A stretch of 64,000 bases of DNA from Cercis canadensis (taxonomy: Eukaryota; Streptophyta; Magnoliopsida; Fabales; Fabaceae): contig QAOA01000712.1 of assembly GCA_003255065.1 (NCBI GenBank), positions 266,392 to 330,391 on the forward strand. Direction: 5' to 3'. Shown in pieces: positions 25,338 through 36,586 of this stretch. A program made the translations under genes and the position numbers. The notes beneath the pieces were generated by a model. That model saw nothing but the letters and a program-made list of their open reading frames with translations, was not told the DNA's origin and searched no databases. Positions within the stretch are counted from its first letter, which is position 1; every line of letters starts with the position of its first letter.

Positions 25338-26202
25338 TAGGGGTAATTTGGGTGTGCATTGTAATTAGGGGTTTATAATTAGGTTAAAGGAGGCAACGTT
25401 TTGAGCATTCTGAGAATTATAATTTTTAGACAGTTTTCATTTCTTCTTTTGTAAATTCTGGAGCTCACTGAACCATGGCTTTCTTCCTCCATTGGAGCTT
25501 GGATTTCATGACCATAGAGGAGTAGAACATTTGTAACCTAGCTAAGACTCTTGAATTAATCAGTTGGATTTTAAGATTCTACACTTAATTGGATTAATCT
25601 TAATGCAATTCTATCTTCTTTGGATTTCTGCCTAGCTTTAGTTTTTGTATGGATTTATAGAGATCTTTGTGATTTATATGGATTTTGAAGTAGGAAACAA
25701 AATTTAGATTGATTAATCTTTAATCTGTGGTACGAATTCAGAGAAGCTATGCTATGCTAATTGATGTTCAGTTTTTATATTAATCCACTAATTGCTTAGT
25801 CTTTGTGATTACAATATTAGTGATTGCATGTGGTTAATCGAATCCTGAGTGAAAACTCAGTAGGAATACTTAGTCATAATTAGAGATTTCGGTTGTGATT
25901 AAACTCAATTAGCAGCGCTGCATTAGGGCTTGATTAATCATATTAATCTAGGATGAATCAAACCGGTTATTGATGGATGTCTAGCTATATTACTTTTTTA
26001 GTTAATTGAATTAATCATTGTTCAATTCTGCATTTTTACAATTTGGAAATATATTTTGTTTCAAAAATCCCCTGTTCTTAATCTTGAAATTATTAATTAC
26101 ACATTGCTTTTCCCTGAGAGAGACGACCCGAATTATGCCTTCTATTGCATTCTAATTAGGGAATTCGATTTAATTTAATTGGATTAGCGATAAGTCCGAT
26201 CA
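25338..26202 (+). mobile_element. Partial LTR, family C, cut by Harbinger
   Basis: Closely matches the second part of the solo LTR at 44000-45446, from AGGGGTAATTTGGGTGTGCA to the end ...GTCCGATCA (26202). The missing first part would have been beyond the Harbinger insertion and is not seen in the window. No primer site follows. Confidence 0.75.
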
Positions 26203-26289
26203 ATGAGCCACTAAAGAAGAGGACTAGGTTTCTGCAGTTGGAGAATATGTTGAACTTGCAATAATGGAATAGAAGTTAGAAGAAAATTT

Positions 26290-27389
26290 ATTCATTGAAT
26301 TTTGGTTTAAATGCACTTTTGGTTTCAATATTTTTATTAAATGAACGATTCGGTCCCCGTATTTTCAAACATCACTTTTTAGTCCTTCAACTTTTACAAA
26401 ATGAATGATTTGGTCCACACCACTAACACTGTCCAAAAACTAATGGATTTGCTAACGTGGCAGACACATGGCAATGACATGGATGCCACCTAGCGAGAAT
26501 TTTTTTTTAACCCTCTCATTTAATCACTTTGTTAAGCGGATTTGAATTTTTTTTTTTATTTAAGGTTAATAGGTCACATGAATATCACATGAACTGCTTA
26601 TTCCTCTAATCTAGAACATGAGCAATCCCAAATTTGGGATTTTTAGGAACCCTAATCGCAATGATTGTGAGAAGAAGATTGAAGGCAAGGTACGAAAAAG
26701 GGATTAAGGGCAAAGGGAAAGTATGAAAGAGGGATTGAAGGCAAAGGGAATGTGCGAATGAGGGATTGAAGGTGAAGGGAAGGTGAACGTTCCGAAGAGA
26801 ACAACAAAGCAGCAGCAACTTCAATGAAGAAAACAAGGGGTGCAATGAGTAGTGGGTGGGACTAGCTCCATCACACATTCCAGCACTCTACTAGTGTAGG
26901 TAATCTTCTTTTTGTTGAAAATAAGGAAATATTTTTTTGAGTTAATTTTTTCCTGCTTGGACCCGCTATCGATATACCTCTCTTTAGTGTTTGAGTTAGT
27001 TGATAGAGACTTATACCCTAAGAATATGCCACTTCTTGTCATGTTTGGAAGCAAAGTATTGTCTTTTGCTTGTCCATGTTGTGGTCCCTATCAGTGCGGT
27101 TATTGGTGTGATTTTTTGGCTATAAAGTACGAGTTAGTGACTTTAAGGCTTTTGCAAAAGTTTATTGAATAATATTGTTTGCATGTGCTTTAGTGAATGC
27201 ACTGAATTATTTTCTATTTTTGTTTTCTTGTTTGTACAAACTAGGCCTGCTATTGTAGAGAATTTCAAGTTTGCCATATATGGTGGACATTTTGTCAGTT
27301 ATGGTCCTTTACAACAGTATGCGTGTGGGAAAATTGATGAGATTCAATACTATGACCCTGATGAAATGTCTGTAATTGAAGTGGAAAAG
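26290..27389 (+). pseudogene. MULE (Mutator-like) fragment with PB1-like exon
   Basis: The start resembles a MULE-type end rich in phrases like TTTGGTTTCAATATTT, TTCGGTCCCCGTATTTTC and TAGTCCTTCAACTTTTAC, then CTAACGTGGCAGACACATGG. Downstream, after a splice acceptor near 27242, an exon encodes FKFAIYGGHFVSYGP, then YACGKIDEIQYYDPDEMSVIEVEK. This matches the N-terminal PB1-like domain found in plant MULE-associated proteins (GG.F....YVGG.V...DPD..S..E). The exon is interrupted at 27390 by a MITE. Its continuation, GDGLRPLNSDKDVLELVNF-like, is readable after the MITE (about 28030-28085 and again after N 28202). No transposase core (MULE domain) follows, so it is a truncated copy abutting the RPS19 promoter. 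Confidence 0.65.
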
Positions 27390-28000
27390 GGTTAATTTAC
27401 TAAAATAATGTAAAAATAAATAAATAAATACGTAAAAGGGTTACTGTTGAAATTATTTATGAAAATGTGTCACTTTTCAAAAGTTGAATCAGATAAAGAG
27501 AACACACTAGAACATATATAGTGTTTTACTTAAAGAAATGCTACATTGAAGTAGTGAAAATGAGCACAAATGAACATGCTAAAATAATTCCATCATGTCA
27601 TGTAAAGACACGCTAGAATCATTTTAGCGTTTTTGAATGGGATACGCTAGAATCCTTTAATGCTTTCGGTGGTATGAAAAATGATGAACATGCTAAAATG
27701 ATTCTAGCCTGTCACATAGAAAAAAGCTAAAATGATTATAGCGTGTCTTTACATGGCATGTTAGAATCATTTCAGTGTGTTTCTAAGTGACACGCTAGAA
27801 TTATTTTAGCGTGTTCATTTGTCCTATTGCTGCTCATTTCTACTACTTCATTGTAGCATTCTTTAAGTAAAATACTATATATATTCTAGCGTGTTCTCTT
27901 TATCTGATTCAACTTTTGAAAAGTGATCAATTTTTGTAAATACTTTCAACAGTAACATTTTTATGTATTTTTTTTTTTGCATTATTTTAATAAATTAGCT
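27390..28000. mobile_element. Palindromic Mutator-type MITE in the MULE exon
   Basis: A 611-bp element whose two halves are inverted repeats over most of their length: GGTTAATTTACTAAAATAATG at the left, AGCTAATTTATTAAAATAATG read inward from the right. The flanks are GTGGAAAAG (27381-27389) and GTTGAAAAG (28001-28009), a 9-bp TSD with one difference, as Mutator-type elements make. The centre has repeated ~25-bp palindromes around CACGCTAGAATCATTTTAGCG in both orientations. No open frame of note. Confidence 0.85.
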
Positions 28001-28011
28001 GTTGAAAAGAT

Positions 28012-28401
28012 TATTACTTCACTAGGGTACAGGTGATGGTTTAAGACCTCTTAAAGATGTTCTTGAACTAGTTAATTTCTCTTTAATAAAAGGCAATATG
28101 TTTCAGATAAAAATACTAGCTATATATGGGATGGGCCGAAGGAGGTTTGCTAGGTTGGCAATTTCTGGAGCCCAGGTCCATCAGGTAAATCCATTATCCA
28201 ANATTACTTCACTAGGGTACAGGTGATGGTTTAAGACCTCTTAACAGTGATAAAGATGTTCTTGAACTAGTTAATTTCTCTTTAATAAAAGGCAATATGT
28301 TTCAGATAAAAATACTAGCTATATATGGGATGGGCCGAAGGAGGTTTGCTAGGTTGGCAATTTCTGGAGCCCAGGTCCATCAGGTAAATCCATTATCCAA
28401 G
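28012..28401. repeat. Near-duplicate flanks around N at 28202 (assembly join or two alleles)
   Basis: Sequence 28012-28201 recurs at 28203-28401. The second copy has nine extra bases (CAGTGATAA) after CCTCTTAA. The single N suggests an unmerged overlap; the indel suggests the two contigs may come from different haplotypes. The repeated part holds the MULE exon tail and the distal RPS19 promoter. Confidence 0.75.
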
Positions 28402-28457
28402 CCCAATAAAATGTCAAACCGGGTCGATCATAAGTGTTAAAGCAAGAAAAACCCTAA
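28331..28457 (+). promoter_or_regulatory. RPS19 promoter motifs: site II and telo-box
   Basis: TGGGCC at 28331-28336, AGCCCA (site II on the other strand) at 28400-28405, and the telo-box AAACCCTAA at 28449-28457, about 90 bases before the ATG. Site II plus telo-box is the known signature of plant ribosomal-protein gene promoters and is linked to expression in dividing cells. The 5' leader that follows is pyrimidine-rich (CTCCTCTTCCTC). Confidence 0.75.
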
Positions 28458-28547
28458 TCAGTAAACGCTGCTAAAGAGACCATCTTCATTCACTTGGTCT
28501 CCTCTTCCTCAGTTTCAGAGGTTCCTCTTGAGCTCTGTGATTCAGCC

Positions 28548-30379
28548 ATGGCTACCGCTAGGACAGTGAAGGACGTTTCGCCTCACGAGTTCGTGAAGGC
28601 TTACTCCGCTCATCTCAAGCGCTCTGGCAAGGTAGGATTTTACTTTGCTATTGCCCCCTCTCACTTACCCTCTTTTATTTTCTCTGTGAAAATAGAAGAA
28701 ATTGTACATGATTCCTAATATCCTGCATAAGGATTATGCAATGATATAATTTTATTTGTTTTTGTGTCTATGGAAAAGGAAAATTCCCTGTCCTAATTGT
28801 ATGTAACATTTTATATCTTACTATATTTTGGGTTTTTCTTTTTTTTTTAAAAATGATCTGTTTCTTAAACCTGCTATAGATTACCAATACTTTCTCTACC
28901 TTCTAACAGTTGAGTTGATGTAGACTTTTGTTATTTGTATCAGTTTACATGTTTGAAACATATATTTATTTGCTGGGTTAGTGTTGTAGTGATAAGGATT
29001 TGGGAACAAGTTTAGTGAATTTTCGACCTTAGCCTTGTGCAATAAGTTATATGTATATGTTAGCCGTTGCTGCAACTTGACTGATATGTTTTTGTGCAAG
29101 TGATGTAGTGTAGTGCAACCTCCATAGACTACTTAATGTGAAGATGTAGATGTAGATTGTTGTTTAACTGGAGGAAAACTTTTGAAGTAAGAATTTTTCA
29201 TCTTGTGGTGTCAAGGTTAATATGAGTTCTCTTGTATTTTATCTTGTATGTGGACCACTTGAATTTGGGATTTTATCTTCCACTTCCTGTAGATTTATTC
29301 CTGCTCATTTTTTTTTTCCTTGGTGGCACAACACGTATTTTGCTTTGAAGTGTCCGTTCTTTGTGCTTCCTGTTAATTGATTAAACTCCAATGACCAATC
29401 ATAGTTTTTGTTTTTGTTGTGCTTCCATTAGTGTCAATTCATCTGCTATTTAAGCAGTTACTACTAGAAAAGTTGTCTGCAAAGTCCTTTACTACTCTCT
29501 GCCAATTGATTGATAGTTCTGCTTGAGGGATATGGTTTCTTTTCTAATTTTCCTTTCTACTTGGTTCTTGAACAGATGGAGCTTCCTGATTGGACGGATC
29601 TAGTAAAAACTGCAACATTTAAAGAACTGGCTCCTTATGATCCTGACTGGTATTATGTCAGAGCTGGTGAGTTTACTCTCTTTCTCTCTGCAAGTTTGTC
29701 TATGCATGCAAATGAGCATATGCTCTGTATGGTTGCACTACCATGCACAAAACTTTATGTGTTGTGCTGATAAGCGTCTATCATTAGACTAATTTAGTTC
29801 AACATGGTTACAGCCTCCATGGCAAGAAAGATCTACTTGAGAGGTGGCCTTGGTGTTGGTGCCTTTCAGAGGATCTACGGTGGAAGCAAGAGGAATGGAA
29901 GTCGTCCCCCACATTTCTGTAAGAGCAGTGGGGCTATTGCCCGGCACATTCTGCAACAATTGCAAATTATGAGCATTATTGAGGTTGATCCCAAAGGGTA
30001 TGTCATGGTTCAGCCTTAGACGTGTGAAACTGCAATGGCACTGCTCATATTTTATCTCCCCATTTTACACATTGCAATATTATATCCATTCTCTCATATG
30101 CACTCAGCCTATGGCAGAAGTTATACTTCAAAATTATTAATGTTCTGTTGGTTCCCTCCATCTTCTCTTCTTTTAAGCCTGAGTGAAAAGAGTGAAAATA
30201 CATAGCTGTTCTTTTCATCTGTCGGTGCAAATAGTATTTGTTTATCACATAGTAGTTTATCTACAGTCAATATCTTACATTTTATTATGCTTTCTGTGTA
30301 TTTCAGAGGGAGGAGAATCACTTCTAGTGGTCAAAGGGATCTTGACCAAGTTGCGGGTCGAATTGTGGTTGCTCCTTGA
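28548..30379 (+). CDS. RPS19: 40S ribosomal protein S19 (eS19), four exons
   Basis: Component of the small cytosolic ribosomal subunit, needed for 40S maturation. Four exons join exactly: 28548-28631 (84 nt), 29576-29666 (91), 29814-29997 (184) and 30307-30379 (73); total 432 nt, 143 residues plus stop, the usual plant length. All introns have GT/AG ends. Protein landmarks: start [20 protein letters not shown], then [23 protein letters not shown] at the second junction, [46 protein letters not shown], then [20 protein letters not shown] and the C-terminus VVAP. The start is fixed by the conserved N-terminus and by the upstream leader and telo-box. No damage is visible, so I regard it as functional. 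It is the only clearly intact host gene here; a truncated MULE sits directly upstream. Confidence 0.97.
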
Positions 30380-31048
30380 TTGGCTGTTACTGAGAACTGA
30401 AAATCCGTTAGTATGGCCCCTAGGGTTTATTTTTCTTTATTAGATGACATGAGACAAAATATCTCTTCAATAGAGCAGTCTGCTCAGGGATTTTTGAGTT
30501 GGAAGATCTTTGTTTCTCATTTGTTTTGGTTTGGACAGTTTGATTTTTATTATTATTCTCTATTTTATTTGCAATATTTGCTATGAACATTTAATTGACA
30601 CCCCATTGCAAAAAGGACTATTGTCTTTCTAAACTTTTTGGCTAATTGAAGTAAATTCCGTGAATGGAGAAAGCAAAGCAAACAAGCAAAATCGGGAGAA
30701 GACCGTTATGTTCTACAGAGACCAGAAATGAGAGTTGGCCATTGTTATTTGAACAATGAATCTTAACAACCATATTTTTAGATTTTGCATTATGAATAAC
30801 CAACTGCGTAGTTGGATTATGTCATCACTTCAAATTCTATTGAGGCACCAAGTGATCAAAGCTTTTTATTTGTGTGCTCGAAATGATCAAATTTGCTTAT
30901 GCATGCGAGTTTGAAGGCTTCTGCCTTCTACAGGGAAAAAAAAAAATACCCTTTAGAAAGCTTATTTCGGAAACCAACTATAACCAAAATGTGTACTTGG
31001 AGCTAGAAGCAAAGAAAACGGGACAACGACTTGAAGAATGCAAATGTG
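30380..31048. other. RPS19 3' region and intergenic sequence
   Basis: Presumed 3' untranslated region followed by AT-rich spacer. T-rich stretches near 30540-30590 could support polyadenylation, but no single signal stands out. No other gene seen. Confidence 0.5.
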
Positions 31049-31380
31049 AAAACTAATTTCACAATTATCCTACTTTTTAAACTGTTTCATTAATATGGTG
31101 ATTTTTAATTTTTTAATATTATTTGATTCTAAAAAAAGAAAGAGAGATAGTGTAGGGCCATTGGTATCAACATTTGCTATATGTCGCCAACATGTAGGTG
31201 ATGGTGTCATCACCATTATGGTGATGCCATTTGTCAAATGGTGTCACCTACATAGTGACGACATATGGTAAATGTTGACATCAATGGGCCGAGTAGAATC
31301 AAATAATATTAAAAAAAAATTAAAACTATTGTATAAGTTAAAATAGTTTGAAAAGTAAGATAGTTGTAGAATTAATTTGC
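31049..31380. mobile_element. Palindromic MITE
   Basis: Two inverted arms of roughly 130-150 bp meet near 31225: CAACATTTGCTATATGTCG on the left pairs with the complement of GACATATGGTAAATGTTGAC on the right, and outer parts (ATATTATTTGATTCTA) also pair. It is a fold-back, non-coding element of unknown superfamily. Boundaries are approximate and I could not fix a TSD. The right arm is repeated after the N at 31447. Confidence 0.7.
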
Positions 31381-31668
31381 CAATTTGTATTATTCAAGTC
31401 ATTGTCCCAAAGAAAACCCCACAAAGCATAAGGACATAAAAAACCTNCGCCATTTGTCAAATGGTGTCACCTACATAGTGATGACATATGGTAAATGTTG
31501 ACATCAATGGGCCGAGTAGAATCAAATAATATTAAAAAAAAATTAAAACTATCGTATAAGTTAAAATAGTTTGAAAAGTAAGATAGTTGTAGAATTAATT
31601 TGCCAATTTGTATTATTCAAGTCATTGTCCCAAAGAAAACCCCACAAAGCATAAGGACATAAAAAACC
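31227..31668. repeat. Duplicated flanks around N at 31447 (assembly join)
   Basis: About 220 bp before N 31447 recur after it with very few differences (for example GTGACGACAT against GTGATGACAT). Interpreted as an unmerged contig overlap. Confidence 0.8.
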
Positions 31669-31898
31669 TTATGCAGTGTGTCTCGTATTAGAACTTGGAA
31701 AGACCAATGCTGTAAATTAATTTCTTTTATTTTTTGTCAAAGATAAGAGTCTTCATTAAATAATGAAAATTTAGAGTGGATGAGTCTTACAAAGACATCA
31801 TAAAGCATCTTGAAAATCAGCTTCTGCTATCCGGATAGAATCCTCTATGCTCCATGGCTTCTGATCAAAGATGATATTATTTCTTCGGTGGACTTTAT

Positions 31899-32229
31899 CC
31901 TACCTCACCCATATGGGTGGTGTAAAAATGGAAAAATATTTTTACTGGGAGTTTGGAACAAAACCAACTTTTGATTTTGGTACCATGACGAAGATCTCGA
32001 AAAACTGAGTCAGCCAGTATGGGTTGTATCCTCAAATTGTTGACATAATTTAAATATTGCTCTGTTTATGCATTTTACAAGGAATTAACTGTTCTTGCAC
32101 ATGTTAGGTGACTTATTTTTTTGAGATCTTCACGATAGTACCAAAATCAAAAGTTTGTTTTGCTCCAAACTCCCAATAATTTTTTTTTTTCCATTTTTAC
32201 CCCCACCCATATAGGTGAGGTAGGATAGC
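31899..32229. mobile_element. MITE with ~95-bp inverted ends inside the LINE
   Basis: Left end TATCCTACCTCACCCATATG is mirrored by the right end (read inward TATCCTACCTCACCTATATG); the inner arms GGGAGTTTGGAACAAAACC and GGGAGTTTGGAGCAAAAC also match. The ends may be flanked by TA. It sits within the LINE remnant. Confidence 0.7.
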
Positions 32230-32280
32230 AAACTCTTATTTCTTCCCTTCCAAACCCTACCTAGAATGGATACAACCAAG

Positions 32281-32537
32281 AGTAAAAGTTCATTTTAGTT
32301 ATTGAAAGATACAAAAAAAAAAAAAAAAACTTAGTTCCTTAAAGATTTTTTATATTACTTAAGTCCCTAAAAGTTTGAAAAGTCAATTAAAGATTTCCAA
32401 GGACTCAAGTGATAAAAAAAAAAAAGGACAGTTTTGATATACTTTTTGAACTTTCAAGAACTCAAACGATACAAAAAATCTTTTGGGGAGAAGTAATTTA
32501 CGCTACATCTTTGGAGGACTAAAATGACCTTTTATTC
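32281..32537. mobile_element. Small fold-back MITE inside the LINE
   Basis: The left arm AAAGTTCATTTTAGTTATTG pairs with the right arm (read inward AAAGGTCATTTTAGTCCTCC), and further in with AGATACAAAAAA-type sequence. It contains phrases such as TTAAGTCCCTAAAAG that are widespread in short plant DNA elements. No coding potential. Confidence 0.6.
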
Positions 32538-33059
32538 TACAACTAAAGCAGAGACTCCTTGCAATAACTTGTTTGCCATTGCCATCCACCAATCCGTAAA
32601 GGATCTCGCTAGAATGTTTGCTAATCTAAGCGCCAAAATAGAGCCTATCCAGGCCCCTATAGGAAATGAGCATTGCAGCAATAAGTGAAGAATTGACTCA
32701 TCAGCATGATGGCACATTAGGCACACAGTATGGGCATGTATTCCTCTTCTCTGAAGATTCACCACAACTAGTGCTACATCATGCAACAATCTCTATAGGA
32801 ATATGCTCATTTTGCTTGGCAACTTCAAATTCCATAGCCTTGACCACATCCTCTTTGGCCCTATTTCTGTTGTTCCCACATTATTATGCTTGTGTCTAAA
32901 TGCTGCCCAATACCCCAAGTGAACTTAATAAGATGTTGAGTTAGTTGAGTGCTAAACAATATTATCATCTCTGTTCCTTGGTTGCATTTGCAAAATGATT
33001 GCCACCTCTCTCTTTGCTATCATGTTCCAATTCCTCATTCCACTTCCAAGTATTTTAGT

Positions 33060-35160
33060 CTATGAGTTGACCCATAGTGATTAAATTAGACTATGTGTTG
33101 GAATTTGCAATAGCATAGAATAGCTATTGAATGTGAATCCAAGGGCCACAAAAAATATTGCTTCTAACTCCATTACTCACCTTATTCCTTGAGTTCTCGC
33201 ACGGTTACCTTTTGTAAATACAAGATTTTGCCCAACTGAGCCCATATGACCAAAAAGGCCAAAAGACTTACTTAAACAGATCAATAAGAGTTGGTCCAAC
33301 TGGAGAAAAGAGTGACATAGTTGCAGACGCAACAAGGGATGTTACCTCTGCCTCCACCAGGTACTCCTACAACTAATATGCCTGGGTTATCTAGAATGCT
33401 CTAAGAGCATCCCCCAGGTAAGAAGGCCCATGACCTGTTCCTCCAACTATAGTTTTCCCTCCTAGGAAGTAGCTCTAGTTGGTAGTCAAGACTTAGACAC
33501 CTCTTGGCTGCCCCCCGAGGCCAAAGACCTCACAAACAAGGCTCCTAAAGAAGCCATAGCTACTATAGGGGGGACTATCTTTGGTCCAGCGGCTTGATTA
33601 GATTTGGGCTGAGGGAAAGTCTACACTAGAAGAGATTTTAAAGGACCTCTCCAAAGACCCCTATGAGAAAGTTTGATAAGAGGTACGGAATCCACAAGTA
33701 AAGAAAGTATGAACTCCTCTCAGCAGATTATGATAGGACACTACCCCTTCTCTATTTTTTCCTTTTGTCTTATCCTCTTATCCCACAACCCAACCTTAAC
33801 CATTCACGTATATCCTAGGAAGCTTAACTTTGTACCACTTTCCTAGACTTACACCAATATAGACTCCAGCTATAGAAACCAGTTGCGCCACCCTCAAACC
33901 TTTGCAGAACCTTTCAGCATTACATTAAATGCCTAGAATAATGTATCATAGTCCTCACGCAGAAGATTGAGCCCCTACTTTATCTCATTTGCTTAGCATT
34001 TAAACTCCTTTAAGCAAAAACCTAAACCCCTGTTTTGCTCCCATCTGTTCAGCATTAAATCCCCTTGTATAAGGGCTGATGACCATCGGCCCAGCTACAC
34101 GTCAGCATTTAATACCTTCACTTACTCAATGACCAGATCTCCAATGTCTATATGTTGATCATCTTCATCAAACCATGATCTTCTCTAACTATAAATGCCA
34201 CTTATTGAATATAGAGAACAAAAAAAAAAGGTTTTTATCACCATTACTCACCAACCCTTAGAATTTCCAGAACTCACCATCACTCAAACACTAACCTCCT
34301 GAAGGACACCTCCAATGAATATTCTCCAAGTCCTTGCCCTCTAGAGCACCCACCTGCCTTAAACCGAACATTCTCCTCCATTAAAGGAACTCTTTTTTTT
34401 GAAACACCCTTAACCAACTCTATCATTCCACCATTAATGGACCAAGAACTCCATTAATACACCTCCAACTACTACCAGATCATCTCTTAGAAAATCTTAA
34501 GTTCCTCTGTCACTGTCCATCAGATCGAGCCGAGAGTAACTAGGCTGCCCCTGTTGGGTCAGACTTAGCTATGACTAGAGTTTCTAGGCCATAAGACCCA
34601 ACTCCCTTGGCTTCAAGCCCAACACCCTCTTGTTGTCCTATCAAACTTTCAGAGGTGCCTCAGTTGTTCATTCACCAAGCCCAGCAGAGCTAATTCCATA
34701 AAATTGTATTGCATCTCCTTTGAGCATTGACGAACCACAAAAACTGACAAAACACCTTTTAGCTATATACAATAGTAAAGTATTATTCTAGTGCATTTCC
34801 TGCATAGTTTGTTTCTTATAATTTAAAAGGTTGAATTTTTGTGCTTCTTTACCAATGCAACTTACTAATTACTCTAACTTGTTGTTTTTTTACTATTTGA
34901 ACATGTCTTTCCTTCTTCTTCTTCTTCTTCTTTTTTTTTTTTCCAGCTAATGATAACTATTGTCATAATGTAACCGAAGTTCACTACGACGTGGATAGCT
35001 GACTTTGAAAAAAAAAAGATTAATTTTTGAAAGAAAACTTGAAATCACCATCAATTGTTTAGGAAAATATGGTACAATTGGAAACCCTTTTGGTTTTTTT
35101 TTTATTCTTTTTTTATAAAAAGGTCTACAAACCAAAGATGGATTCAGGAGTCTATTTATG
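33060..35160. other. Unassigned repeat-like sequence, possibly LTR-derived
   Basis: No gene recognised. Around 34190-34260 ACTATAAATGCCACTT followed by C/A-rich text resembles the promoter and U5 region of some Ty3/gypsy LTRs, but I could not define two ends or a TSD. A CTT microsatellite and poly-T lie at about 34911-34944. Confidence 0.35.
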
Positions 35161-35923
35161 AAGGTGTTAGGCACCCCACATCATCTGTCTAAAAACAGTT
35201 ACCTTAAATTAGCTATGCAAAGGTAAGACAAGATGTGGCCAAAAAATGTCATTTATTTATTCTCGTAAATAAATTACATTCACTAATAAAAGTATAGTAA
35301 ATAAACGTGAAATGCATGAATTCTAATGAGCCCAAAATCCTTCCTCCTGTCAGGTGTATAAAACTCCCCTCAATGTGACGCTTTTCTCCACCTAAGTCGG
35401 ATAGATAGAGTCTATCTCATATAAGACAGGTCCGTCTATCTTTCCATGATAAGCGAAGGACCTATGGATTTTGTAAACTCGAACAAAAAGCCCTAAATGT
35501 AATGCATTATTATACACCTCAAAAGGGCTTAGGGTACAAGATTTGGAAAAATATAAATTAAATAAACAAGCTCTCCAAGTCTCCGAACCACCTTAGGGTT
35601 TTGCTAGTGGCCTAAAGATTGTGGTTCCCTCTCACATGGAAAACACATTAGATGGATTAAAATAAGAAATTAAAGGTCACATATGCATAAGCAGGTGAGC
35701 AGCCACAACACATTATAATAAATGACAAGATAAAACAAGGAACATGTCAACTTATAGTATAAAAGCATACAATGCTAAAACAAATGTTACAACTACTAAG
35801 AGTCAAAATAAAACCATGAAAATAACATGCAAACTAGGGCAACAACATTTAGTTAAACATGACAGTCAACATACACTCCTAATTAGCATGTAATCCTTAA
35901 GTCAAACATCAAGGGAAAAATCA

Positions 35924-36586
35924 AGAATTAAGCCGAAGAGTAAAATAAACCAAAGAAAAAATAAAGATAAAAAAAATTAAGGATCATAGCATAAAAGTGG
36001 TTCCAAAAAAAAAAACAATGAAAACAACTAAACATAAGACATAATCAAGAAAGACAAAATAACAAAGACTGAAAATAAAGCATAAAACAGGGAAATTTTT
36101 TAAGAAAAACTAGGAATGCATGTAAATGATATTTGACCCCAAAATTTTACATGACATATTAAAATGTCATAGGGTTCTAAAGAATCAAAAATCATACAAA
36201 ACGGAGCTCTCTAACTCAAGTTATGACCCAAAAATCGAACACTGCCAGAATCGANAGAATTAAGCCGAAGAGTAAAATAAACCAAAGAAAAAATAAAGAT
36301 AAAAAAAATTAAGGATCATAGCATAAAAGTGGTTCCAAAAAAAAACAATGAAAACAACTAAACATAAGACATAATCAAGAAAGACAAAATAACAAAGACT
36401 GAAAATAAAGCATAAAACAGGGAAAATTTTTAAGAAAAACTAGGAATGCATGTAAATGATATTTGACCCCAAAATTTTACATGACATATTAAAATGTCAT
36501 AGGGTTCTAAAGAATCAAAAATCATACAAAACGGAGCTCTCTAACTCAAGTTATGACCCAAAAATCGAACACTGCCAGAATCGACT
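35924..36586. repeat. Duplicated flanks around N at 36255 (assembly join)
   Basis: Sequence 35924-36254 (from AGAATTAAGCCGAAGAG to CCAGAATCGA) recurs at 36256-36586 after a single N. Only tiny differences in homopolymer length are visible. Interpreted as an unmerged contig overlap. Confidence 0.85.

Larger units (their letters stand above)
31720..33060 (-). pseudogene. LINE (L1-type) 3' fragment, interrupted by two MITEs
   Basis: On the minus strand, about 32800-32540 encodes a zf-RVT-like segment of plant L1 reverse-transcriptase proteins (NLQRRGIHAHTVCLMCHHAD, SILHLLLQCSFPIGAW). Near 31885-31805 the usual C-terminal segment appears (NNIIFDQKPWSIEDSIRIAEAD). The two are separated by two fold-back elements (about 31899-32229 and 32281-32537). 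An A-rich tail follows the stop at about 31739-31722, as expected for the LINE 3' end. Upstream the coding sequence fades with frame breaks near 32880-33060. It is dead and 5'-truncated. Confidence 0.7.

Noticed and set aside
30045-30443. Open frames in the last intron and 3' end of RPS19
   Set aside because: They overlap the spliced eS19 gene structure, which explains the coding signal completely.
32666-32899. Plus-strand 77-codon open frame
   Set aside because: It is the antisense of the LINE zf-RVT region, which reads sensibly on the minus strand.
33200-34940. A complete LTR or LTR element
   Set aside because: The text has some LTR-like features (TATA box, C/A-rich stretch) but I could not find paired ends or a TSD.
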